From CAWIVH01 sp963839475 (GTDB taxonomy: Bacteria > Acidobacteriota > UBA6911), in contig CAWIVH010000018.1 in NCBI GenBank assembly GCA_963839475.1, positions 310,001 through 374,000 on the forward strand: a stretch of DNA of 64,000 bases, in the 5' to 3' direction. The translations under genes were made by a program, and so were the position numbers. Below the pieces are notes generated by a model. It saw nothing but the letters and a program-made list of their open reading frames with translations, did not search any database and had not been told where the DNA came from. This document shows, piece by piece, positions 1 through 8,225 of the stretch. Within the stretch, counting starts at the first letter, position 1, and each line of letters opens with the position of its first letter.

Positions 1-1026
1 AATCCCATCCCGCCAGGATCCGCGCAGCCAGAGGGCCCCTATTCGCTAAAAATCCAGGTGGACTCGGTTTTGCTGAATGTCTCGGTGCGCGAGCGATACT
101 CCAACCGGAGCATCCCTGATCTGCAAAAACCGGATTTCATGGTTTATGAAAACGGCACTTTGCAGGAACTGGATCAGTTTTCGCAAGGGGAAGCCCCCTT
201 CAATCTTCTGTTGCTGCTCGACGTCAGCGGCAGCACCCGGAGCTACATCAACCTGATGCGGCAGGCTTCCGCGGATTTCATCCGCCAAATAAAGGAAAGC
301 GATCGGATAGCCATCGCGACCTTCAACTCGAGCGTGCAGTTGATCCAGGACTTTACCAGTGACCGGGCTGAGGCCTTCCGGGCGCTCCAGCGCATCAACT
401 CCGAAGGCGGCACCGCTTTTTACGACGCCCTCATGACCTGCATCGACCATTACATGAGAGGCATCGAGGGTCGAAGCGCCATCGTGGTTTTCACCGACGG
501 GGTCGATAATCAGTTGGAAGGAAATCGCAGCGAGGGATCCAGAACCCCATTCTCCCAGCTTTATCGGCGGATTCAGGAGATCGACCCGATCATTTATACA
601 ATCTTCCTGGATACCGAAGGCCGCATGGGGAGGGTGCCGGGAGCCCCATCGGGAGGAGGCATAATAGACATTCTCGGAGGTGTCCTGGGCGGAGGAAGAA
701 GATTCCCGGGGGGAATTCCAGCGCCTCCGGCCGGCCGCGGAACCGGGAGCCCGGCGACCTATAATGAAGCGCGCCAGCAATTGAACACCATCGCCGAGCA
801 GACGGGCGGCCGGATGTATTCGCCGAATCGGATCGAAGATCTTTCCCAGGTTTATTCGGACATCGCTGATGATCTCGGAATTCAATATTTATTGAGCTAC
901 AGCTCGACCAACCGGGTCCGTGACGGTAAATGGCGTGAAATCTCGGTGAAGATCAAAAACCGCGCCGACCTCGTTGCCCGAACCCGCCAAGGCTATTACG
1001 CCCGTCAAGATAATCCCCTCAAATAG
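1..1026 (+). CDS. VWA-domain protein, acidobacterial VWFA-related type (5' partial)
   Basis: The frame is open to the left edge, so the start lies outside the window; a GTG at 58 is an internal candidate only. The N-terminal part has the short beta-domain usual in the acidobacterial VWFA-related family (VLLNVSV, then DFMVYENG). It is followed by a von Willebrand A domain with an intact MIDAS: DVSGS (codons near 220-234), a threonine in GGTAFYDAL and FTDGVDN. A Gly/Pro-rich loop lies around 650-760, before the last helices of the VWA fold. Members of this family are usually exported and are thought to bind protein or metal; the true function is unknown. The signal peptide would be upstream and cannot be seen. 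The next gene starts 107 bases downstream on the same strand. Confidence 0.85.
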   Translation, partial: NPIPPGSAQPEGPYSLKIQVDSVLLNVSVRERYSNRSIPDLQKPDFMVYENGTLQELDQFSQGEAPFNLLLLLDVSGSTRSYINLMRQASADFIRQIKESDRIAIATFNSSVQLIQDFTSDRAEAFRALQRINSEGGTAFYDALMTCIDHYMRGIEGRSAIVVFTDGVDNQLEGNRSEGSRTPFSQLYRRIQEIDPIIYTIFLDTEGRMGRVPGAPSGGGIIDILGGVLGGGRRFPGGIPAPPAGRGTGSPATYNEARQQLNTIAEQTGGRMYSPNRIEDLSQVYSDIADDLGIQYLLSYSSTNRVRDGKWREISVKIKNRADLVARTRQGYYARQDNPLK

Positions 1027-1074
1027 AACCACAAAGACGCTAAGACCTCGGAATTCTTAGTGGGCTTTGCGGTA
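1027..1074. repeat. Imperfect inverted repeat, ACCACAAAG type
   Basis: Directly after the VWA stop codon, the left arm ACCACAAAGACGCTAAGA faces a right arm that reads in reverse complement ACCGCAAAGCCCACTAAGA. This is an imperfect inverted repeat with a short spacer. A related arrangement (ACCACGAAGAAC facing TTTGTGGTCTTTGTG) occurs at 25118-25180. It may act as a transcript-end hairpin, but there is no clear T-tract. Confidence 0.45.
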
Positions 1075-1133
1075 AATTCGATGGATCTGGTATACTTCGC
1101 CGCTGTCTCGGTAAATCGTCCAGGAGAGTATTT

Positions 1134-3527
1134 ATGTATCGTATCGTCAAACGCGAACAATTCGGGCCGGTGACGTTCCTGTGGGAAATTTTGGCACCCG
1201 ACGTAGCGGCGTCCGCCCAGCCCGGTCATTTTGTAATGGTTCGGATCGACGAAACCGGAGAACGCATCCCGCTCACCGTGGCTGATTTCGACCGTGACAA
1301 AGGGACTGTAACGATCGTGGTCCAGGCAATCGGCAAGACCACCTTCCAGATGATGGCCATGCGGGAAGGAGAGGAAGTCCTGGATTTTATCGGCCCTCTG
1401 GGGGTCGAATCCCATCTCGAAAAAAAATCGAAGGTAGTCCTGGTCGGCGGCGGTCTGGGTGTCGCCCCGGTTTTCCCCCAGCTGCGCCGGCACAAAGAGC
1501 TGGGTTCGTTCACTATTTCGATCATTGGATTCCGGAATAAGGACCTGATGTTCTGGCAGGACCGGTTTTCGCGATTTTCCGATGAGTTCCGGGTCGCCAC
1601 CGACGACGGCTCTTATGGGACTAAAGGCTTCGTCACTCATGTTTTGGACCAAGTGCTGCGAGAGCATCAGGGAATCGAAGAGGTCATTGCCATCGGCCCG
1701 TTGCCGATGATGAAGGCCTGCGCCGAAGTCACCCGTCCGCACAATATCCGGACCATGGTAAGCCTCAACTCCATCATGGTCGACGGAACTGGCATGTGCG
1801 GGTCGTGCCGGGTGACCGTTGGCGGAAAAATGAAGTTTGCCTGTGTCGACGGTCCGGACTTTGACGGTCACCTGGTGAATTTCGACGAGCTGATGCTCCG
1901 TCAAAAGCGGTTCGAGACCGAAGAGCACGAATGCATGTCGCGGTACAAGGCCGAGGCCGACCGCCTGATGGCACTGGGCCACGGCGGAAGAAATCCTGCG
2001 GTCCCCGAATCCCGCAGGAGGATAAATATTCTGGATCTGCCGGCACCGCCGACTCCGGTTCCGCCGCCGGGCAAAGAAGCCCCCCGGGTGGTCAAGAACA
2101 TCCGGACCATACCGCAGAAGCGGACGGCCATGCCGGAGCAGGATGCGGAAAAGCGCAGCCATAATTTCGAGGAAGTAGCTATGGGCTACAGCCTCGATCT
2201 GGCCCTGATTGAAGCCGACCGCTGCCTCGAGTGCAAAAAGCCGCGCTGCGTCCCGGGCTGCCCGGTTGAGATCGACATCCCGGGCTTCATCATGGCCCTG
2301 GCGAGGAAAGACATAAAGGAATCCTATCGGATATTGAAAAGCTCCAACGCCCTGCCCGCCGTCTGCGGTCGTGTCTGCCCGCAGGAGGTTCAGTGCGAGG
2401 CCACTTGTGTCGTGGGCAACAAGCTTGAGCCGGTCGCCATCGGCCGTCTCGAGCGCTTTGTCGCGGATTACGCCGCTGGACGAGGCTGGGATGTTGCCCC
2501 GACCATCAAGCCTTCCGGCAAAAAGGCCGCCATCATCGGCTCCGGGCCGGCAGGGCTTGCCTGTGCGGGGGACCTGGTCAAGGCGGGAGTGGATGTGACG
2601 GTCTATGAGGCGCTCCACGTCGCCGGCGGTGTTTTGAAGTACGGGATCCCGGAATTCCGCCTCCCCAACGAAATCATCGATATCGAAATTGACGGTCTTG
2701 CCCGGCAGGGAGTGAAGTTCGAGCTCGATCGCATTATCGGCAAAGTCTTCACCATCCCGCAGTTGCTGGGAAATATGGGATTTGACGCCGTGTTCGTAGG
2801 GACCGGCGCGGGAAGCCCGAAATTCATGGGGATCCCCGGCGAGGCTTACAACGGAGTGGTCTCTGCCAACGAACTCCTCACCCGTATCAATCTCATGCAG
2901 GGTTTCCGCCAGCCGCTCTATGACACCCCGGTGGGCATGGGAAAGCGCGTGGCGGTCATCGGCGCCGGCAATACCGCGATGGATGCGCTGCGTGTCTCGC
3001 TGCGGATGGGTGCGGAAAAGGTCTACCTCGTGTATCGCCGCAGCGTCAAGGAATCGCCCGCGCGCGCGGAAGAACTCCACCACGCCATCGAAGAAGGCGT
3101 GATCTGCAAATGGCTCACGAATCCGGTGCGCATCCTGGGGAACGACGCCGGATGGGTCACGGGGATGGAGGTCATTGAAATGGAGCTCGGCGAGCCGGAT
3201 GAATCGGGGCGCCGCCGGCCGGTGCCCAAGGTGGGGTCGGAGCACGTGCTCGATGTGGATATGGTAGTGTACGCGCTGGGAACCTCGGCCAATCCAGTGA
3301 TCGCCCAAAGCACCCCCGGATTAAAAGTGAACCGGTGGGGCTATATCGAAGTCGATGCCGCTACCCAGATGACGTCGATTCCCGGGGTTTTTGCGGGAGG
3401 CGATATCGTGACGGGAGCGGCGACGGTCATCCTGGCGATGGGCGCCGGGCGCAAAGCCGCCCGCGGCATGTTGCAGTACATGGGGCTCGTCCCGGCGGCG
3501 CCCCTAGATGTAACGGCCGCCGGCTAG
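1134..3527 (+). CDS. nfnAB: Fused NfnA-NfnB: NADH-dependent ferredoxin:NADP+ oxidoreductase
   Basis: A 797-residue single chain joins two proteins that are normally separate. Residues 1-280 are the FAD/NAD domain of NfnA (SudB): a flavin-binding barrel, GGGLGVAP near 105-112, and a C-terminal [2Fe-2S] site with C222, C225 and C237. Related Sud proteins have an unusual Asp-plus-three-Cys cluster. Residues 283-330 form a Pro-rich linker. The rest is NfnB/GltA-like: eight cysteines for two [4Fe-4S] clusters (364, 367, 372, 376, 411, 415, 421, 425), a Rossmann GSGPAGLA at 469-476 and a second GAGNTAMDA. The enzyme is expected to couple NADH and reduced ferredoxin to NADP+ by flavin-based electron bifurcation in the cytoplasm. 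AGGAG lies just before the ATG. Separate nfnA and nfnB genes are the common state; the fusion is seen directly here. Confidence 0.88.
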   Translation: MYRIVKREQFGPVTFLWEILAPDVAASAQPGHFVMVRIDETGERIPLTVADFDRDKGTVTIVVQAIGKTTFQMMAMREGEEVLDFIGPLGVESHLEKKSKVVLVGGGLGVAPVFPQLRRHKELGSFTISIIGFRNKDLMFWQDRFSRFSDEFRVATDDGSYGTKGFVTHVLDQVLREHQGIEEVIAIGPLPMMKACAEVTRPHNIRTMVSLNSIMVDGTGMCGSCRVTVGGKMKFACVDGPDFDGHLVNFDELMLRQKRFETEEHECMSRYKAEADRLMALGHGGRNPAVPESRRRINILDLPAPPTPVPPPGKEAPRVVKNIRTIPQKRTAMPEQDAEKRSHNFEEVAMGYSLDLALIEADRCLECKKPRCVPGCPVEIDIPGFIMALARKDIKESYRILKSSNALPAVCGRVCPQEVQCEATCVVGNKLEPVAIGRLERFVADYAAGRGWDVAPTIKPSGKKAAIIGSGPAGLACAGDLVKAGVDVTVYEALHVAGGVLKYGIPEFRLPNEIIDIEIDGLARQGVKFELDRIIGKVFTIPQLLGNMGFDAVFVGTGAGSPKFMGIPGEAYNGVVSANELLTRINLMQGFRQPLYDTPVGMGKRVAVIGAGNTAMDALRVSLRMGAEKVYLVYRRSVKESPARAEELHHAIEEGVICKWLTNPVRILGNDAGWVTGMEVIEMELGEPDESGRRRPVPKVGSEHVLDVDMVVYALGTSANPVIAQSTPGLKVNRWGYIEVDAATQMTSIPGVFAGGDIVTGAATVILAMGAGRKAARGMLQYMGLVPAAPLDVTAAG

Positions 3528-3581
3528 TTTGTGCCGCAAAACTCGTCCGCGGAACCGGGTCGAGTCCCGAAGAGGCACAAA
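3528..3581 (+). other. Structured hairpin after the nfnAB stop
   Basis: It starts one base after the TAG. TTTGTGCC (3528-3535) pairs perfectly with GGCACAAA (3574-3581), and ACTCG (3541-3545) pairs inside it with CGAGT (3561-3565). The element is 54 nt long with no anticodon arm and no following T-tract. It could be a 3' stabiliser, a weak terminator or a small structured RNA. The stretch 3582-3696 up to the next gene shows nothing else clear. Confidence 0.45.
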
Positions 3582-3696
3582 TGAATAGACTCGGGCATGG
3601 GCCGGGGGTAGATGGTTACCACTCGATGAGCCCTGAAGGGGCGGAACCGATAGCATTAGGTAAGGTTCAAAACGAAATTTGCAGGGAGGAGCAGAA

Positions 3697-4335
3697 ATGG
3701 CATCCACGTGTCCCAAGTGCCACCAGGTCATCGATGACGACAGCGTCTGCTGCGCGGAAGTCCAGTACACCTGGAAGTGCAAGTCCTGCGGCAAGCTCAC
3801 CAGTGGCTTTGTCGTGCCATACGGCCGCTGCTTCCTTTGCGGCGGCGAGAATGAAGTGATCGAGGGGTATCATGGCGCCGATGCCGAGCAGGTGGCAATA
3901 GCGCGCGAGGCGGCGCAGTACGAGCTCGACATGTACCAATTCTATCGGCTCAGCTTGAAGCGCACGTCCGACCCGGTGCTCTGCGGCGTGCTGGAGGAGC
4001 TTTACCACAAAGAGCAGGACCACCTGGACGAAATCGAGAGCAAATACCACCTGCACCTTCCCGAAACGCTGCGCGATATGCCTCAGAAGGACGAGGATGT
4101 TGTCTCGAGCTGGATCTTCGAGGGGATCGATTTCGACAGCAAGGCCGGACACGTGCTGGCGCTTTATGATAAAGCGATCGCTATGGAACAGCGCACCAGG
4201 GATCATTTCAAAGCCCGTGCGGAGTCAATGGTGCCCGGACCTCAGAAAGAAATCTATCGGGAGCTGGCAGCTGAAGAAGAGGAACACGTCAGTATTTTGG
4301 AGGGTGAGAGGGAGCAGTTCCTGCAGAAAACTTAA
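3697..4335 (+). CDS. Rubrerythrin-like protein with N-terminal zinc ribbons
   Basis: 212 residues. The N-terminal ~50 residues hold four CxxC-type pairs or equivalents (CPKC, CC, CKSC, CFLC), suggesting rubredoxin-like or zinc-ribbon metal sites. A ferritin-like four-helix domain follows, with di-iron signatures: a Glu/Tyr-rich first helix (QYELDMYQFY), an EQDH motif, a Glu in AMEQRTRDH and EEEH near the end. Rubrerythrins reduce peroxide in anaerobes and microaerophiles. Classical ones carry rubredoxin at the C-terminus, so this is the reversed order. The ATG at 3697 has a strong AGGGAGGA six bases upstream; the same frame extends to a TTG at 3679 that would bury that ribosome site. The position after nfnAB fits an oxidative-stress or redox role, but a separate transcript is possible. 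Confidence 0.8.
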   Translation: MASTCPKCHQVIDDDSVCCAEVQYTWKCKSCGKLTSGFVVPYGRCFLCGGENEVIEGYHGADAEQVAIAREAAQYELDMYQFYRLSLKRTSDPVLCGVLEELYHKEQDHLDEIESKYHLHLPETLRDMPQKDEDVVSSWIFEGIDFDSKAGHVLALYDKAIAMEQRTRDHFKARAESMVPGPQKEIYRELAAEEEEHVSILEGEREQFLQKT

Positions 4336-4357
4336 GATCATCCATAACGAAAGTTGC

Positions 4358-4472
4358 AAATTACGAATGACGATGAATGACGAATGTCCTCGTTGGAAAT
4401 TCGTCATTGGTGTTTTTTTAATTTGCAATCCGCAATATGCTTTCTTATTCGTCATTCGTAAATCGTCATTTG
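4358..4472. repeat. Dispersed AAATGACGAATTACGAATG-type repeat, inverted pair
   Basis: After the rubrerythrin stop, the left block at 4358-4386 contains ACGAATGACG and ATGACGAATG, and the right block at 4445-4472 contains the reverse complements (ATTCGTCATTCGT, CGTCATTTG). The two can fold into a long imperfect hairpin. The middle is AT-rich. This is one of about ten copies of the family in the window. Confidence 0.6.
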
Positions 4473-4559
4473 TTTAGTCGTATTCGGGCCGCTACGCGGC
4501 CAACACAAGTTATGATGGCCACGCTTCGATGCTGGAAAAATCAACCGTTAGACAAGAAA

Positions 4560-4580
4560 CTCGCAATTCGCAATTCGCAG
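4560..4580. repeat. CGCAATT microrepeat block
   Basis: Two tandem CGCAATT units followed by CGCAG, just downstream of the PLP enzyme gene that ends at 4604. Identical unit arrays occur at 44005-44025 and 46529-46540. It belongs with the dispersed AT-rich intergenic repeats. Confidence 0.5.
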
Positions 4581-4603
4581 TTTGTCTGTTTAATCGTCCT
4601 TTG

Positions 4604-5572
4604 TTACTTTGTGAGAAGATTTTCTCCGTAGGAAAATAGTGCCGGCGCTCCACCGGTGTGCCAGAACAATATGGTTTCTTCTTGTCCAATCACTCCCCGA
4701 CGGATCAGGTCGATCATCCCCGCCGCGGCGCGCCCTGTGTAGACAGGGTCGAGAAAAATTCCTTCAAGTCGCGCAAATAACTGAATTGCTTCGCGCTCCG
4801 GCGGCCCGACGATGCCATATCCCTCTCCCAGGTAATCGGCCGAAGCACGTATTTCGGAAGGGGCCCAGATCCGCGAAAAACCCAGCAGGGCGGCACAATC
4901 CGACGCCAGACCAGCCACTAACTCCTGGAGAGAATCAAGCTCCTCGTCGATGCTGATTCCGAGGATCTCTGCCTGCGAACCTGCGATATGCGAGCCAACG
5001 ACGAGGCCGGAATGAGTCCCTCCCGAGCTCGAGGCAAAAAGTATCCGGTCGAATTTCACGCTGGTCTGGCAGCAAAGCTCCTCCACCGCCGCGGCAAATC
5101 CCGCCGCCCCCAGCGGAACGGACCCCCCCAAAGGGATCGGATACGGCCTTCTCCCGGCTGCGCGCTCCGACGCCGCCACTTCGTCCATTACCTCTTCCCT
5201 GGTTCGCTCCCCCGACCATACGATCTCCGCGCCGAGCAATTGATCCAGCAGCAGGTTGCCGCTGATTGGCACGGGGTGGCCGCGCAGCACGAGAATGCAG
5301 CGCAGCCCGCAGCGGACGGCGGCAGCCGCGGTCTGGCGGCAATGATTCGATTGGGGCGCACCCACCGTGATCAAGGTATCGGCGCCCGCCGCGAGCGCGT
5401 CCGCCGCCAGGAATTCCAGCTTTCGGATTTTGTTGCCGCCGAATGCCGGGCCCGTCATGTCGTCGCGCTTAATGTAGATTCTCGGCCCGCCCAGGAATTT
5501 CGTGAGGCGATCCAATAAATCGACCGGCGTTGGTAGATGCCCCAAAGTGACTCGCTGCAGATGAATCGGCAT
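4604..5572 (-). CDS. D-cysteine desulfhydrase / ACC deaminase family PLP enzyme
   Basis: 322 residues from the ATG at 5572. Fold-type II PLP enzyme of the DcyD/ACC deaminase family. The N-terminal region has the IKRDD motif, then the PLP lysine in FGGNKIRKLEF, then QSNHCRQTAAAA. Family members eliminate sulfide and ammonia from D-cysteine to give pyruvate, or open 1-aminocyclopropane-1-carboxylate. D-cysteine desulfhydrase is the likelier reaction, but substrate cannot be fixed from sequence. A run of G preceded by CA sits just upstream of the ATG and can serve as ribosome site; a TTG at 5587 would add five residues across it. The gene converges on the rubrerythrin gene and diverges from feoB. 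Confidence 0.8.
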   Translation of the reverse strand: MPIHLQRVTLGHLPTPVDLLDRLTKFLGGPRIYIKRDDMTGPAFGGNKIRKLEFLAADALAAGADTLITVGAPQSNHCRQTAAAAVRCGLRCILVLRGHPVPISGNLLLDQLLGAEIVWSGERTREEVMDEVAASERAAGRRPYPIPLGGSVPLGAAGFAAAVEELCCQTSVKFDRILFASSSGGTHSGLVVGSHIAGSQAEILGISIDEELDSLQELVAGLASDCAALLGFSRIWAPSEIRASADYLGEGYGIVGPPEREAIQLFARLEGIFLDPVYTGRAAAGMIDLIRRGVIGQEETILFWHTGGAPALFSYGENLLTK

Positions 5573-5785
5573 GCCCCCCCCTGACAAATGACGGAGTACG
5601 AATTACTAAGTTTAGCACGCCCCGTGAATCCAAAATCCGGAGAATCAAAGGCTGAAAAGCCAGACGATAAGAGCCGGCGGCACAGGAACTTAATTACGCG
5701 TTCCGGTTGATGCGACACCGGCTTCGTGGTATTGACATGGGGGGCAGGGGTGACGGTTTCGCTTCTGCACCATGCACATCATTGG

Positions 5786-5800
5786 TGAAATTACATTTCA
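5786..5800. promoter_or_regulatory. Palindrome upstream of feoB, candidate metalloregulator operator
   Basis: TGAAATTACATTTCA is a perfect 6-3-6 inverted repeat 50 bases before feoB. A TATTAT at 5819-5824 lies about one promoter length downstream, so the palindrome would overlap a -35 region. The DtxR-type regulator encoded after feoB is the natural candidate to bind it. It does not match the classical DtxR box closely, so the assignment is an inference. Confidence 0.4.
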
Positions 5801-5850
5801 TTTTGGTCGCATATCTCGTATTATTAATGGTTGGAGGTTTATATCGATAG

Positions 5851-8106
5851 ATGACTGACGAGGGGCGGGCCCAGCGAAAAATTGTTTTGGTGGGTAATCC
5901 GAATGTCGGAAAGTCGGTCATTTTCCGCCTGCTCACCGGCAGCTACGTGCTCGTGTCGAACTTCCCCGGCACCACCGTTGAGATTTCCCGCGGTCGACTG
6001 AACCTGGGTGGAATTACGTATGAGGTAGTGGATACCCCCGGAGTCTACAGCCTCGTGCCGCAGTCCGAGGATGAGCGGGTGACTACGGAAATCCTCCTGC
6101 GGGAAAAGCCGGACCTGATCATTCAGGTCGCCGACGCCAAAAACCTCCGGCGTACGCTCCTGATCACCTCCCAACTGGTTGAATTCGGCTCTCCCATGGT
6201 CATAGCCATGAACATGATGGACGAAGCTGAAGAGCGCGGCATCCAGATAGACATGAAGGGATTATCCAGGCTCTTTGCCGTCCCGGTGGTGGAAACGGTT
6301 GCCATTTACTCGCAGGGCAAAAAGAAACTGCTGCAGGCGATTCAGGAAGCCCGGCGCCCGGTCAATCCATTGAACTGCCGAAGCGAGGTACAGCAGGTAC
6401 TGGAAACGCTGAAACACTCCGGCATTCCGGCCGCCCTTACGGCCGAGTGGCTTGCGCTGGGAGATGAAGGTCTGACCGCCGTCCTCGAAGAGCACTTCGG
6501 CGAAGAGAATACGGACCATCTGGTGGGAGCCATCGCGGAAAGACGAAAGCAGCGCAGGTCGCTGGCGCGCGAGATCGCCGAAGATAGAAATCGGTTCCTG
6601 GACTCCGCGGTTTCCAGCCTGAAAAAAAAGCGGGACACGCGGCTCCTGGAAGAACAGGACAGCCGTCATTCCAGGCTCTGGCTTTATGTTCTTGCCTGCG
6701 GCCTCGGGCTTTTCGTCTGGAACGAAGCCGGCGGACTGTTGGGATTTCCCAACCCCTATACCTGGCTGATGATCCAGACAACTTCTGCCTTGGGACGATG
6801 GTTCCACCCCATCTCCGGCAGTCTTTTGAGCAACCTTCTCATGGGAAGTACATCCGGGGGGCGCTTCGAGTACGGGCTGGTGCCGGAAATCATCCATTTC
6901 AGCCTTATCATTGCTCCGGTAGTGTTCCCGCTGGCGATTCTACTTTCCCGAAGTCGCACCTTTACTCACGAGGTTGGGGTGTGGACGCGCCGGCCCTCCA
7001 CCGGCCTGCCGATTCTGGTCGTGGTCCTGTTGCTGATGTTCGAATTTGTCGGGTACACCGGCGCCCAAACGTTGGTTGGGCTTTTGGAAAAAGTACTGTT
7101 CGGCCAGTACCTGATTCCGTTACTGCAATCCGTTCTGCCGGCAGGATTTGTCTACGACTTCATAGCCGGAAAATATGGCGTTATGTCCATGGGAATGACT
7201 TATGCCATTGCCATCGTACTGCCGGTTGTGGCCACATTTTTCATTGCCTTCAGCCTGCTCGAGGACAGCGGATATCTTCCCCGCCTTTCGATACTCTCCG
7301 ATCGTATCATGCGGATCATGGGACTGAACGGCAAGGCGACCCTCCCGATGGTGCTGGGGCTGGGCTGTGTCACCATGGCAACCATGACCACGCGCATCCT
7401 GAACTCCAAAAAAGAAAGGCTGATTGCCACGCTGTTGCTCGCGGTGGGGATCCCGTGCTCCGCCCAGCTGGGGGTGATTCTGGGGATTGCTGCGGGATTT
7501 TCCGTCAAGGCTACTCTCACGGTAATCGGCGTAGTGTTGGCGCAGCTCCTGCTGGTGGGATTCCTCGCCAACAAGATCGTGGTGGGCAGGGCGTCGGAGT
7601 TCATTTTCGAGATTCCGCCGATCCGGGTGCCGCAGATGAAAAATGTTCTGCTCAAAACCGCGCACCGGATCTGGTGGTATTTGAAAGAGGCGGTGCCGCT
7701 GTTCCTCTACGGCACGATCTTCCTGTTCATTCTGGATAAGGCGAGCATCGCCGGCCGCAGCCTGCTGGTTTGGCTGCAGATCGCCTTAAAGCCGCTCCTG
7801 GCAGGCGTTCTGCACTTGCCGGCGGAGGCGGCGTCGGTCTTTGTTCTTGGATTTCTCAGGCGCGATTATGGGGCCGCCGGCTTGTTTACGATGGCCCGGG
7901 ATGGTCTGCTTACTCCGCAGCAGGTAGTGGTCAGCCTGGTAACCATCACGCTCTTTGTCCCTTGCGTCGCGAGTTTCCTCATGATCGTGAAGGAACAGGG
8001 AATCCGGAAGGCGATTGCGATCACGGGATTCATAGTTCCATTTGCCATTTCGGTGGGCGGGATTGTAGGCTGGATCCTGCGGACCTTCTCGATTACGTTC
8101 AATTGA
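5851..8106 (+). CDS. feoB: FeoB ferrous iron transporter
   Basis: 751 residues, close to the usual FeoB length. The cytoplasmic G domain has G1 GNPNVGKS (15-22), G2 FPGTT (38-42), G3 DTPG (61-64) and G4 NMMD (121-124). The helical spacer ends near 265. The rest is the polytopic domain, with Gate motifs such as LPMVLGLGC and GIPCSAQLG. FeoB takes up Fe(II) across the inner membrane, driven or gated by GTP. A GGAGG lies 13 bases before the ATG, slightly far. There is no separate feoA; instead a FeoA domain sits at the end of the next gene, 119 bases downstream. The operon is likely repressed by that regulator in high iron or manganese. Confidence 0.95.
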   Translation: MTDEGRAQRKIVLVGNPNVGKSVIFRLLTGSYVLVSNFPGTTVEISRGRLNLGGITYEVVDTPGVYSLVPQSEDERVTTEILLREKPDLIIQVADAKNLRRTLLITSQLVEFGSPMVIAMNMMDEAEERGIQIDMKGLSRLFAVPVVETVAIYSQGKKKLLQAIQEARRPVNPLNCRSEVQQVLETLKHSGIPAALTAEWLALGDEGLTAVLEEHFGEENTDHLVGAIAERRKQRRSLAREIAEDRNRFLDSAVSSLKKKRDTRLLEEQDSRHSRLWLYVLACGLGLFVWNEAGGLLGFPNPYTWLMIQTTSALGRWFHPISGSLLSNLLMGSTSGGRFEYGLVPEIIHFSLIIAPVVFPLAILLSRSRTFTHEVGVWTRRPSTGLPILVVVLLLMFEFVGYTGAQTLVGLLEKVLFGQYLIPLLQSVLPAGFVYDFIAGKYGVMSMGMTYAIAIVLPVVATFFIAFSLLEDSGYLPRLSILSDRIMRIMGLNGKATLPMVLGLGCVTMATMTTRILNSKKERLIATLLLAVGIPCSAQLGVILGIAAGFSVKATLTVIGVVLAQLLLVGFLANKIVVGRASEFIFEIPPIRVPQMKNVLLKTAHRIWWYLKEAVPLFLYGTIFLFILDKASIAGRSLLVWLQIALKPLLAGVLHLPAEAASVFVLGFLRRDYGAAGLFTMARDGLLTPQQVVVSLVTITLFVPCVASFLMIVKEQGIRKAIAITGFIVPFAISVGGIVGWILRTFSITFN

Positions 8107-8146
8107 CGGTCGGGAACGAAAAATAGTGAAAGGCTTGGTGGTCTTC

Positions 8147-8180
8147 GCGGTTCAATCTCTCGAACGTTCCAAGTTTCCGG
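8147..8180. repeat. 34-bp duplicated intergenic sequence, copy 1
   Basis: This stretch between feoB and the DtxR gene matches 25059-25092 at 31 of 34 positions (shared GCGGTTCAATCTCTCGA and GTTCCAAGTTTCC). It lies in the intergenic leader of the regulator gene. No coding potential or transposase is nearby. Confidence 0.6.
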
Positions 8181-8225
8181 CGAGCCTCAGAGAAGCCCAT
8201 AACCTATGCGGGGGTCTGAAGAACC

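Noticed and set aside
1005..3308. Long minus-strand open frame (767 codons) opposite nfnAB
   Set aside because: It is antisense to a gene with complete cofactor motifs and has no domain or ribosome site of its own; high-GC DNA produces such shadows.
3528..3581. Possible tRNA (GGGTCGAGTCCC resembles a T-arm)
   Set aside because: It is only 54 nt, has no anticodon stem-loop and no CCA-like end; annotated as a hairpin instead.
4358..4580. Possible CRISPR array because of short direct repeats
   Set aside because: Units are degenerate, partly inverted and not separated by regular unique spacers.
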